Shown in pieces: positions 26,246 to 34,399 of a stretch of 41,388 bases of DNA; position 1 is the first letter of the stretch, and each line of letters opens with the position of its first letter. The notes below the pieces were generated by a model. It ran no database searches, had not been told where the DNA came from, and worked only from the letters and a program-made list of their open reading frames with translations. Location: contig PBOB01000041.1 in assembly GCA_002724185.1 (NCBI GenBank), positions 1-41,388 on the forward strand, given 5' to 3'. The position numbers and the translations under genes were made by a program. This DNA comes from Acidiferrobacteraceae bacterium. Lineage in GTDB: Bacteria > Pseudomonadota > Gammaproteobacteria > Arenicellales > UBA868.

Positions 26246-27481
26246 TTGACAAATATACGCCCATTTAAACCTTATCTCGCGGATCCTTCTCGGGTGGGTA
26301 ATGTTGCATCACCGCCGTCAGATTCGATGTCACCGCAAGAGAGGGCTGAGTTTGGTGCTAGACATCCAGACAATTTCATTAATGCAATTCGTTCGATAGA
26401 GGAGTTCCCAAAGACTCAATTACCTTCGCTTGAGCAGCTATTGCAAGATAACTTAGCTGTTCTAAGCCGCTTTTTGGGAGATGGTTCTTTTGTGCGTGAG
26501 TTAGAACCCTCTTTATATATTTATGAGATGATTTGTCAGGATCATTCTCAAAAAGGGATAGTTGCTGAGGTGCCTGTTGCAGACTACCACGCAGGGACAA
26601 TTAGAGGTCATGAAGATACAAGGGCGGAGCATGAAGAGCATCTCTTTCAATATTTAAATGTTGTAGGTGCCACTTCAAGTCCTATTTGTGCTGCCTACCG
26701 AAGCAAACCTCGAATAGATGAGATTGTTTCTGAGATTACTTTTGGAGCACCGCTTTTGGACTTTACGGATGACTATGGAGTTCGCCAGAAAGTGTGGCGT
26801 GTGAGTAATCGCCAGGTGTGTGGTGATCTGGAAGAGTTGTTCGGGCAAATATCGAAATTATATGTCACAGATGGCCATCACCGAGTCGCGTCAGGCATTC
26901 GACATGCTGATAGACGGAGCGACGATTCAAACAGTGATGGACCATGGAATTACCTATTGATGGCATTATTTCCAATGGATCAAATGCGGATACTGCCGTT
27001 CAATAGATGCATAAGAGATATTGGAGATCTATCTGCTGAGAAGATGTTAGATAGTTTGTCCAACATTTTCATAATCGAAGAATGCCATCGAGATAGTCTT
27101 AATAACGATGGCCCTCAGAATCGAGGTGAATTCATTTTGTTATTTGATAATAGGTGCTATAGATTAAACATTCCTGCAGACTGTATTCCTAATCATCCAG
27201 TAGAATCGCTAGATGTGTCACTGTTGCAGAGTCTTGTGCTCGAACCGTTATTGAACATTAGAGATCCTCGGTCAGATCCACGTTTAGATTATGTAACAGG
27301 GGAATTGGGTCTAGATGGATTGCGTCAGAGGGCTGAATCTGGATGGAGATTGAGCTTCGCCTGCTATCCACCATCGTTTGAGGAATTAGTCGCGGTTGCA
27401 GATGCTGGTTTACGTATGCCACCCAAGAGTACGTGTTTTGATCCTAAAGCAAGATCTGGGATTTTTGTTCGAACTTGCTAG
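26246..27481 (+). CDS. DUF1015 family protein next to serA-serC
   Basis: Cytoplasmic protein of 411 residues belonging to the DUF1015 family; its biochemical function is not known to me. The TTG start gives the usual N-terminus (MTNIRPFKPYLADP). Family blocks are visible: RGHEDTR at 120-126, YVTDGHHR ending at residue 213, and the C-terminal MPPKSTCFDPKARSG. The DGHHR motif recalls the phosphate-handling motif of ParB/sulfiredoxin-like folds, which include the free serine kinase SerK; that link is my inference. DUF1015 genes recur beside serA and serC in many bacteria, and no phosphoserine phosphatase gene is seen in this window. A role in the last step or the control of serine synthesis is therefore plausible. 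Confidence 0.85.
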   Translation: MTNIRPFKPYLADPSRVGNVASPPSDSMSPQERAEFGARHPDNFINAIRSIEEFPKTQLPSLEQLLQDNLAVLSRFLGDGSFVRELEPSLYIYEMICQDHSQKGIVAEVPVADYHAGTIRGHEDTRAEHEEHLFQYLNVVGATSSPICAAYRSKPRIDEIVSEITFGAPLLDFTDDYGVRQKVWRVSNRQVCGDLEELFGQISKLYVTDGHHRVASGIRHADRRSDDSNSDGPWNYLLMALFPMDQMRILPFNRCIRDIGDLSAEKMLDSLSNIFIIEECHRDSLNNDGPQNRGEFILLFDNRCYRLNIPADCIPNHPVESLDVSLLQSLVLEPLLNIRDPRSDPRLDYVTGELGLDGLRQRAESGWRLSFACYPPSFEELVAVADAGLRMPPKSTCFDPKARSGIFVRTC

Positions 27482-27640
27482 CTTAAACATGCTGTTTCGA
27501 CGTGCATTGTATCTATAGTATTGCATTTTGGTTATTGCAGGCCCAATATATTGTGAGGATAGCTTAGATCGCCGATGTGCTAGAGTGCGCGTTTTTAAAG
27601 GTAAATTTTCTACATTTAAAAGTATAAAGGAGAGGAGACT

Positions 27641-29311
27641 GTGCCTAGTGATATTGAAATTGCAAGGAATGCGAACCTTAAGCCAATTACAGAAATTGGA
27701 GAGCGTCTGGACTTGCCTGCTACTGAATTAATTCCCTTCGGACACGATAAAGCAAAGCTTTCCATGACTGCTGTAGATTCTGCTCGGGCTCAGCCCCAGG
27801 GAAAGTTGATTCTTGTGACAGCTATGTCTCCGACTCCGGCTGGTGAAGGCAAAACCACCACATCAGTAGGCCTAACAGATGGGCTTAATCGAATAGGTAA
27901 AAAAGCATTGGCTTGTCTTCGGGAGCCAAGTTTGGGACCATGCTTCGGAATGAAAGGTGGTGCCGCCGGTGGCGGCTATGCTCAAGTCGTACCTATGGAA
28001 GACATCAATCTTCACTTCACGGGTGATTTTCACGCGATCGGGACAGCGCATAATTTGTTATCAGCTCTTATTGATAACCATATTTATTGGCACAATCAAT
28101 TAGGCTTTGACTCTCGGCGCGTTGCTTGGCGTCGTGTTGTCGACATGAATGATCGTGCCTTGCGAACCATTACTGCATCCCTCGGAGGAATTTCCAATGG
28201 ATTTCCACGGGAGTCGGGATTTGATATCACAGTTGCTTCTGAGGTTATGGCTATTTTTTGTCTTGCTGAAGACCTGAACGATTTGCAGAGTCGCCTTGCA
28301 TCAATCATTGTTGGTTATACAAGGGACCGGAAGCCCATTTTTGCCCGGGACTTAAGCGCTGATGGACCCATGACTGTATTGTTAAAGGATGCTCTAAGAC
28401 CTAATTTAGTCCAGACACTCGAAAACAATCCGTCTTTAATTCACGGAGGGCCGTTTGCAAATATTGCGCATGGTTGTAATTCAGTAATTGCCACAAAAAC
28501 AGGCCTTGGTCTTGCTGATTACGTTGTGACAGAAGCTGGTTTTGGTGCGGATCTTGGTGCAGAGAAATTCTTTAATATAAAGTGCCGGAAATCAGGTTTA
28601 CAGCCAGAGGTTGTAGTAATCGTAGCCACTGTTCGGGCCTTGAAATTTCATGGTGGTGTAGCGCGGGATAATTTATCTATACCCGATGTCGATGCTGTGA
28701 GGAAAGGACTCCAGAATCTTTCCAAGCATATCGAGAATGTTGGTCAATTTGGCGTCCCAGTGGTTGTTGGAATTAATGGTTTCGAATCAGATTTAGAAGA
28801 AGAGTATGAATGTATTAGAGAATTTTGTGCAACACTTGGCGTTGAAGCGATTCCTTGTACTCATTGGTCGAATGGGGGTGCAGGAGCTGAAGATTTGGCT
28901 CATAAGGTTGCCGAAATAGCTGATTCTCAGCAGGCACAGTTTAGGCCGCTCTATGAGGATAACCTTTCACTCTGGGAAAAAACGCGAACTATTGCACGAT
29001 CACTTTATGGAGCAGAGGATATCATCGCGGACAAGAAGGTTAGATCACAATTCAGTCAGCTTGAGGATGATGGATTTGGGAGCTTTCCAGTTTGTATGGC
29101 GAAGACGCAATATAGTTTTTCAACCGATCCGGGCCTGTTGGGTGCTCCGAAGGGGCACATGGTGCCGATCCGGGAAGTTCGTTTGGCTTCTGGTGCGGGT
29201 TTTATTGTTGCTATTTGCGGTGACATCATGACAATGCCGGGTCTTCCCAAAGTGCCGGCTGCAAACAGCATAGGACTTGGCGAGTCTGGAGAGGTTGAGG
29301 GTTTGTTCTAA
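27641..29311 (+). CDS. fhs: Formate--tetrahydrofolate ligase
   Basis: Makes 10-formyltetrahydrofolate from formate, tetrahydrofolate and ATP; the reaction is reversible and can yield ATP from formyl-THF. The protein is 556 residues, the normal length. The nucleotide site is [14 protein letters not shown] (64-77). Other family blocks are [36 protein letters not shown] in part, and the C-terminal [17 protein letters not shown]. The start is a GTG at 27641 behind AAAGGAG at 27626-27632 and GAGGAG just after it. It lies 160 bp after DUF1015 and before the corrinoid gene, giving a one-carbon gene run. I see no THF- or ZTP-type riboswitch in the leader. Confidence 0.96.
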   Translation: MPSDIEIARNANLKPITEIGERLDLPATELIPFGHDKAKLSMTAVDSARAQPQGKLILVTAMSPTPAGEGKTTTSVGLTDGLNRIGKKALACLREPSLGPCFGMKGGAAGGGYAQVVPMEDINLHFTGDFHAIGTAHNLLSALIDNHIYWHNQLGFDSRRVAWRRVVDMNDRALRTITASLGGISNGFPRESGFDITVASEVMAIFCLAEDLNDLQSRLASIIVGYTRDRKPIFARDLSADGPMTVLLKDALRPNLVQTLENNPSLIHGGPFANIAHGCNSVIATKTGLGLADYVVTEAGFGADLGAEKFFNIKCRKSGLQPEVVVIVATVRALKFHGGVARDNLSIPDVDAVRKGLQNLSKHIENVGQFGVPVVVGINGFESDLEEEYECIREFCATLGVEAIPCTHWSNGGAGAEDLAHKVAEIADSQQAQFRPLYEDNLSLWEKTRTIARSLYGAEDIIADKKVRSQFSQLEDDGFGSFPVCMAKTQYSFSTDPGLLGAPKGHMVPIREVRLASGAGFIVAICGDIMTMPGLPKVPAANSIGLGESGEVEGLF

Positions 29312-29572
29312 CTCGAGATCTTTAAATTTTGACAAGGACTCTTAGAATCTAGTTACGGTATCGAACAATGGCGTGGTGATATGTCGCAAAATGGTTTGAT
29401 GTAGTCGCGGATGGTCGGGGCTGGATTAACTACTGAACGTAATATTCTCGCAAAGTGTAGGGTTTAAAAATACTCCAACCTAATTTTTTTCTAGAGATGC
29501 CAATACTACTTCCGCCTACTAGCCAATCTTCAACCTACTTCCAACTCTTTTTGCCATGGGATGCTTTGTAAT

Positions 29573-30289
29573 ATGACAGATAACCATTCAGAACAAGCTG
29601 ATGAAATTGATCTAAATGCACTGCCTGATGATGAATTAGTCGAGCAGATGCATGATGATCTTTATGATGGACTAAAAGAAGAAATAGAAGAGGGGACCAA
29701 TATTCTTCTCCAGCGGGGATGGGATGCTGGAAAGGTGCTTGAGGACGCGCTAGTTGAAGGGATGCGTATCGTTGGGATTGATTTTCGTGACGGAATCTTG
29801 TTTGTTCCAGAGGTGCTGATGTCGGCTAATGCGATGAAAGGTGGTATGGCTATTTTGCGACCACTTTTGGCTGAAACTGGTGCAAGCACTATAGGAAAAA
29901 TGGTTATAGGAACAGTCAAAGGCGATATTCATGATATTGGTAAGAATCTTGTTGCTATGATGATGGAAGGAGCAGGATTTGAAGTAATCAACATTGGCAT
30001 CAATAATGGCGTTGAGAATTATTTGGAGGCGATAGAAGAGCATAAACCTGATATCCTGGGTATGTCTGCACTTCTCACCACAACTATGCCATATATGAAG
30101 GTTGTGATCGATACGCTGGTGGAGCAGGGAATTAGGGATGATTTTATTGTTTTAGTTGGGGGAGCGCCACTGAATGAGGAATTTTCCCAGGCTGTTGGGG
30201 CAGACGCTTATTGTCGCGATGCAGCTGTTGCAGTTGAAACGGCTAAGCAGATGATGCATGAAAAACGGGTGCACACGGCGAGCAGCTGA
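29573..30289 (+). CDS. Methyltransferase corrinoid (B12-binding) protein
   Basis: Cobalamin carrier protein of the MtbC/MtaC/MtgC type that shuttles a methyl group between a substrate methyltransferase and a second methyltransferase. From the ATG at 29573 it is 238 residues. Residues 15-105 form the helical cap domain (B12-binding-2 type, with FVPEVLMSANAMKGG). Residues 106-230 form the Rossmann-like B12 domain. The lower cobalt ligand motif D118-I-H120-D-I-G123 in GTVKGDIHDIGKN is intact, as are SALLTTTM and VGGAP. An in-frame ATG at 29561 is an alternative start; neither has a clear ribosome site. The next gene is its likely partner methyltransferase. No reductive activator gene and no substrate-specific partner are present in the window. 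Confidence 0.92.
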   Translation: MTDNHSEQADEIDLNALPDDELVEQMHDDLYDGLKEEIEEGTNILLQRGWDAGKVLEDALVEGMRIVGIDFRDGILFVPEVLMSANAMKGGMAILRPLLAETGASTIGKMVIGTVKGDIHDIGKNLVAMMMEGAGFEVINIGINNGVENYLEAIEEHKPDILGMSALLTTTMPYMKVVIDTLVEQGIRDDFIVLVGGAPLNEEFSQAVGADAYCRDAAVAVETAKQMMHEKRVHTASS

Positions 30290-30387
30290 TTACTAGATCT
30301 AGATCACCATATTTGTTTTTCTGAAATATCTGAAACCTAAGAGTTGTTTAGGGCGTGGTAATGCTGGTTGGGGAGACCAGATATTAG

Positions 30388-31296
30388 ATGACAGTCACTA
30401 TAGTCAGTTCTGACTCTAAGGAAGTGCACATAGGATTTGATCAACCATTCTGCATCATAGGTGAGCGCATTAATCCGACGGGGCGTCAAATCCTGGCACA
30501 GGAGATGAGGGATGGTGATTATTCGCGTGTTGAGCGCGATGCGCTTGCGCAGGTCTCAGCGGGCGCACACATGCTCGACGTTAATGCCGGTATACCGCTT
30601 GCTGATGAGCCGCTGATATTGGCCGATTGTGTGAAGCTCGTTCAGTCATTGACAGATGTACCACTTTCTATTGATTCGTCGGTTGTCGCCGCCTTGGAAG
30701 CCGGCTTATCAGTGTACCAAGGAAAAGCACTCGTAAACTCGGTAACTGGTGAAGACGATCGGTTAGAATCTGTGTTGCCCCTAGTGAAGCAGTATGGAGC
30801 CGCTGTTGTGGCAATTTCCAATGATGAAACTGGTATTTCTGAAGATCCAAATGTTCGTTATGAAGTAGCAAAAAAAATTGTTGAAAGAGCAGAAGATCAT
30901 GGAATCGCCCGTGTTGATGTTGTGGTTGATCCTTTAGTTATGCCGATAGGAGCAATAAATACTGCCGGACTGCAGGTGGTTCACCTAGTCAAGCGATTGA
31001 GAGAGGAATTACAAGTCAATACTACCTGTGGCGCCTCCAATGTTAGCTTTGGACTTCCAAATCGCAATGGACTTAACGCAGCTTTCCTTGCAATGGCGAT
31101 CGGCGCTGGAATGACATCTGCTATTACTAATCCAATGCATGTAGAGATGATGCAGGCGATAATGGGTGCTAATGTTATGATGGGGCATGATCCAGATTGT
31201 CGTCATTGGATTGATAGGTATCGCAGCGAAGGAGTCATTGCTGGGAGTGCTCGCGAAGGCAGGCGTTCCGGACGCCGTCGCCAAACACAATTGTAA
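30388..31296 (+). CDS. Pterin-binding methyltransferase (methyl-THF:corrinoid type)
   Basis: TIM-barrel protein of 302 residues with the dihydropteroate synthase-like pterin domain used by methyltetrahydrofolate:corrinoid methyltransferases (AcsE/MtgA relatives and the MetH middle domain). Visible blocks are IGERINPTGR (24-33), HMLDVNAG (58-65), SIDSS, LVNSVTGE and the late TTCGASNVSFGLPNR, all typical. A short Arg-rich tail (REGRRSGRRRQ) ends the protein and is unusual to my eye. Together with the corrinoid protein 98 bp upstream it would transfer a methyl group to or from tetrahydrofolate. The direction and the original methyl donor are unknown. The ATG at 30388 follows GGGGAG at about 17 bases, so the ribosome site is distant. 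Confidence 0.9.
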   Translation: MTVTIVSSDSKEVHIGFDQPFCIIGERINPTGRQILAQEMRDGDYSRVERDALAQVSAGAHMLDVNAGIPLADEPLILADCVKLVQSLTDVPLSIDSSVVAALEAGLSVYQGKALVNSVTGEDDRLESVLPLVKQYGAAVVAISNDETGISEDPNVRYEVAKKIVERAEDHGIARVDVVVDPLVMPIGAINTAGLQVVHLVKRLREELQVNTTCGASNVSFGLPNRNGLNAAFLAMAIGAGMTSAITNPMHVEMMQAIMGANVMMGHDPDCRHWIDRYRSEGVIAGSAREGRRSGRRRQTQL

Positions 31297-31337
31297 AGTA
31301 AATTGAATGAATATCTTCCCCAAGCGTCTAATCTAAA

Positions 31338-32177
31338 GTGATAGTGACTGGCGAGCCTGTTAGTGGTTCTATTCGTAAATTGGTAGTTAATCCAACTGAA
31401 CCAGTTTCATATCAATTGCCCATTGGTGATCAACTTATTCCGATCAACTCGCTTATCGGATTGCAGATTAGGATGGACTTTACTGGCAACATTTACTGTA
31501 TCGAGTGTGGTCGTAAAATTAAGAAAAGTTTCAATCAGGGATACTGCTTTCCTTGCGTCCGAAGTCTCGCTGCTTGTGATACCTGTATTGTAAAGCCGGA
31601 GCTATGTCACTACCACCAGGGTACTTGTAGGGATCCACTGTGGGGCGAGTCGAATTGTATGCAGCCGCATGTGGTATATCTTGCTAATTCATCAGGTTTA
31701 AAAGTAGGTATCACCCGTGCAAGCCAGATACCGACCCGGTGGATTGACCAAGGAGCCTTCCAAGCTTTACCGATCTTCAAAGTTCAGTCTCGATTGCAAT
31801 CTGGCCTGCTGGAGGTGACCTTAAAAGCATATGTTAGTGATAGAACGGACTGGCGAGCTATGCTGAAAGGTAACCCACCGGAGTTAAATCTTGCAGCAGA
31901 ACGGGATCGTCTCTATAGCCAAGCCGGAATTGAGGCTGGAGAGCTGAAGTACGACGCCGACAGTGCTGCATACAGTTATTTAAGCAATGCAGAGGAGGTG
32001 ATGTTTGAATACCCGGTCATTCAGTATCCAACACGCGTCCAGTCACAGAACTTTGACAAGCAAGCTTGTATTCAAGGGCGTCTCAATGGCATTAAAGGGC
32101 AGTATTTGATATTTGATACCGGTGTGCTGAATATTCGGAAATTCGGAGGATATGAGATAAGTTTTTGCGTAGAGTAA
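31338..32177 (+). CDS. DUF2797 family cysteine-rich protein
   Basis: Protein of 279 residues that fits the DUF2797 family; function unknown. It starts at a GTG. Nine cysteines cluster between residues 54 and 107: CIEC (54-57), CFPC (70-73), CDTC (80-83), then C90, C97 and C107, clearly able to bind zinc. After them comes VVYLANSSGLKVGITRASQIPTRW, cut here to its core YLANSSGLKVGITR, which recalls a GIY-YIG-like start followed by an Arg, although catalysis is not implied. It begins 41 bp after the methyltransferase and is probably the last gene of that run. The context does not reveal a link to one-carbon chemistry. Confidence 0.85.
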   Translation: MIVTGEPVSGSIRKLVVNPTEPVSYQLPIGDQLIPINSLIGLQIRMDFTGNIYCIECGRKIKKSFNQGYCFPCVRSLAACDTCIVKPELCHYHQGTCRDPLWGESNCMQPHVVYLANSSGLKVGITRASQIPTRWIDQGAFQALPIFKVQSRLQSGLLEVTLKAYVSDRTDWRAMLKGNPPELNLAAERDRLYSQAGIEAGELKYDADSAAYSYLSNAEEVMFEYPVIQYPTRVQSQNFDKQACIQGRLNGIKGQYLIFDTGVLNIRKFGGYEISFCVE

Positions 32178-32242
32178 GTGGTTGATTACAGCGCTACCTG
32201 TTTGCAGTGCATTTGTCAAATCGTCACCCAACAACAAATAGT

Positions 32243-33448
32243 TCAATTACTTCGGTTCGTTATAGCGCCATAATGCTTAGGCACCTTTCGCTTAATGACT
32301 TCGTTGCCTATGCAAGGATTGCTGGGTATTCGCAGAGAGAGCAAGAGGGAAGCGAAAGCGATGCCCGAACCGATTAAGAATACTAAAGATGGTGAACTTA
32401 GCCAGATTAGCCCCATTGCAATTGGAAGAATTACAGCCGCAATATGATTAATTGTGAAACTCACACTAGCTGTTGCTGCGATATCAGCAGGGTCAGCAAT
32501 TTTTTGAAAATAAGTTTTAATTGCTATAGCCATTGCGAAAAAAAAATGATCCAGTATGTATAAAGATGCGGCTAATTTAGCGTCATTAACAAACGCATAG
32601 GTTGAGAAGATTATTACTAGGCCTGAATATTCGAAGATAAGAGCCCTACGATCACCTATTGCTCCAATAAGCCTACCTATCTGAGGTGCTAGTACGATAT
32701 TTATCCCAGCATTAATTAGAAAGAGTATTGCAATTGAGGAAACGCTAAACCCGAATTTTTCAACCATTAGAAAACCAGCGAACACTATGAAGATTTGACG
32801 TCGGGCACCCGATAGAAATACTAATAAATAGTATAGCCAGTAGCGACGACGGAGAATGAGTTTACGATTTTGTCTAATTCTTTCAGGAAATTTTGGGAAT
32901 GCTATCCAGCAGATTATGCAAATTATGGCTGTTAGACAGCCTCCAACCATATAAGCAATAGAGAAATCGAACTCCACCCTTCGAAAAGCAAGCCAGATTA
33001 GTGCAAATGCGATTATTGAAGTGAAGGAACCTACTGCCATCATTTTTCCAAGAAAGTTGGCAGTTTTCTTTTTGTCAATCCACTGTAGCGTTAGCGAGGT
33101 TTGTACCGTTTCATAATAATGGTATCCGAGAGACATCAATACCGTTGTTGTATATAAACCGATAGCATTTGGGAACCAACCAGTTATAAAGGTGCCAATA
33201 GCAAGCAATAGCAATGAGAAGTAGGCTAAGATTTGCTCTCGACATAGAAGCAGTAATAGAACAACTGTAAATGCAAGAAAACCCGGTATCTCCCTTAGGC
33301 TTTGTAAAATGCCAATTTGTTCCCCAGTAAACTGCGCTTGTTCCACGACGAAGTTATTTAGGAGCGCTTGCCATGTGGAGAAGCTTAGTGGAGCTGAGGC
33401 TGCTAATATCAACAACAGAAGATCAGGCTTAGGACGATATTGATTCAT
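32243..33448 (-). CDS. Major facilitator superfamily transporter, substrate unknown
   Basis: Inner-membrane transporter of 401 residues with about 11-12 hydrophobic segments spread over residues 10-375. A basic central loop (residues about 190-215, with KLILRRRYW) separates two six-helix halves, as in MFS carriers. Charged pairs such as GRLIGAIGDRR around 262-272 match the MFS loop motif position in the second half. I cannot name the substrate. It is divergent from lutABC over about 145 bp that hold a clear palindromic operator, so lactate or a related carboxylate is one possibility, as is a drug or sugar. It converges with the DUF2797 gene. Confidence 0.85.
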   Translation of the reverse strand: MNQYRPKPDLLLLILAASAPLSFSTWQALLNNFVVEQAQFTGEQIGILQSLREIPGFLAFTVVLLLLLCREQILAYFSLLLLAIGTFITGWFPNAIGLYTTTVLMSLGYHYYETVQTSLTLQWIDKKKTANFLGKMMAVGSFTSIIAFALIWLAFRRVEFDFSIAYMVGGCLTAIICIICWIAFPKFPERIRQNRKLILRRRYWLYYLLVFLSGARRQIFIVFAGFLMVEKFGFSVSSIAILFLINAGINIVLAPQIGRLIGAIGDRRALIFEYSGLVIIFSTYAFVNDAKLAASLYILDHFFFAMAIAIKTYFQKIADPADIAATASVSFTINHIAAVILPIAMGLIWLSSPSLVFLIGSGIAFASLLLSLRIPSNPCIGNEVIKRKVPKHYGAITNRSN

Positions 33449-33456
33449 TGTCAGCT

Positions 33457-33477
33457 AGTATAATTTGGTCTGACCAG
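33457..33477. promoter_or_regulatory. GGT-N3-ACC palindrome and minus-strand -10 box between MFS and lutABC
   Basis: TGGTC-T-GACCA (33466-33476) sits in TTTGGTCTGACCAGA, a GGT-N3-ACC arrangement like the operators of the FadR subgroup of GntR regulators (PdhR and LldR in E. coli). On the minus strand it is followed at once by TATACT (33462-33457), a good -10 box whose start point would lie only a few bases before the MFS start codon. A second imperfect inverted repeat, ACCAA-GG-TTGGT, lies at 33511-33522. The regulator gene is not in the window. Confidence 0.5.
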
Positions 33478-33582
33478 ATATGGTTAGGGTATCAACAGTG
33501 GTTGGCTATGACCAAGGTTGGTGCGGGTTTGGAGATGAGATAGTAATATTCTACTATTATGAATTCTAATGCTGTCCTATGT

Positions 33583-33587
33583 GGAGG
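33583..33587 (+). promoter_or_regulatory. Shine-Dalgarno deciding a TTG start for lutA
   Basis: GGAGG at 33583-33587 lies 5 bases before the TTG at 33593 and within the coding frame if the upstream ATG at 33569 were used. It therefore favours the TTG. Confidence 0.6.
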
Positions 33588-33592
33588 TAATC

Positions 33593-34399
33593 TTGGACAA
33601 TATTTCGAACAATGAAGAGGCGCTAGCGTCTTTCGAGAATGTAACCGTCGGTTTTTTTGTTACCTGCATAGTTGACCTGCTCAGGCCATCGGTAGGTTTT
33701 GCAGCACTTCATCTTCTTAAGGCAGCCGGATTTCATGTAGAGGTTCCAGCTTCACAAGCTTGTTGCGGTCAACCAGCTTACAATTCGGGAAACGAGTCGT
33801 CGGCTATCGATATTGCAAGACAGGTTATTTCTGTTTTCGAGAACTTTGATTATGTTGTGGTGCCATCGGGCTCCTGTGCAGGCATGCTTCGTAAGCACTA
33901 CCCACGCTTATTTGCATCAGATTTCATTTGGCTAGATAGAGCACGCAATCTTGCGTCTAAAACATATGAATTGAATGAGTTTTTGGTTGATGTAGCCAGA
34001 ATTGATAATCTCAGTAGTACGGTTAGTAAGACTTGTACTTATCATGATTCGTGTTCCGGATTAAATGAGCTCGGCATTCATAAGCAGCCACGCGCATTGC
34101 TGACTAAGCTTGAAGGATTAGAACTTAAAGAGATGGAGGAGGCTGACGAATGTTGTGGGTTTGGAGGTTTATTTTGTGTTAAGTATCCAGATATTTCCAC
34201 ACGGATAGTTGAACGTAAAGTTAATAATGCATTAAGTACAGGGGCAGATATGCTGATTGGTGGAGATCTTGGTTGTTTAATGAATATCGCTGGATATCTC
34301 AGGCGTATGGGCAGTTCAATGAAAGTCTTTCATGTTGCAGAAGTTTTGGCTGGGATGATTAACGATCCATCTATAGGTGAAAAGGAAGAGCATGCATGA
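33593..34399 (+). CDS. lutA: Lactate utilization protein A ((Fe-S)-binding subunit)
   Basis: Subunit of the LutABC iron-sulfur L-lactate dehydrogenase complex, related to GlcF. It is 268 residues from the TTG at 33593, or 276 from the ATG at 33569. Two cysteine-rich CCG domains are visible: the first with VTCIVDLLRP near the start and SQACCGQPAYNSG, the second with YHDSCSGLNELG and ADECCGFGGLFCVKYP. DLGCLMNIAG near the C-terminus is also typical. Its last bases overlap the lutB start (ATGA), so the two are translationally coupled. The FAD-linked lactate oxidases LldD and Dld are not seen nearby. Confidence 0.95.
   Translation: MDNISNNEEALASFENVTVGFFVTCIVDLLRPSVGFAALHLLKAAGFHVEVPASQACCGQPAYNSGNESSAIDIARQVISVFENFDYVVVPSGSCAGMLRKHYPRLFASDFIWLDRARNLASKTYELNEFLVDVARIDNLSSTVSKTCTYHDSCSGLNELGIHKQPRALLTKLEGLELKEMEEADECCGFGGLFCVKYPDISTRIVERKVNNALSTGADMLIGGDLGCLMNIAGYLRRMGSSMKVFHVAEVLAGMINDPSIGEKEEHA

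Noticed and set aside
29312-29572. Possible cobalamin riboswitch before the corrinoid protein gene
   Set aside because: I looked for the conserved B12-box and a matching fold and found neither. The 260-bp gap shows only a TTGACA (29329-29334) without a good -10 partner.
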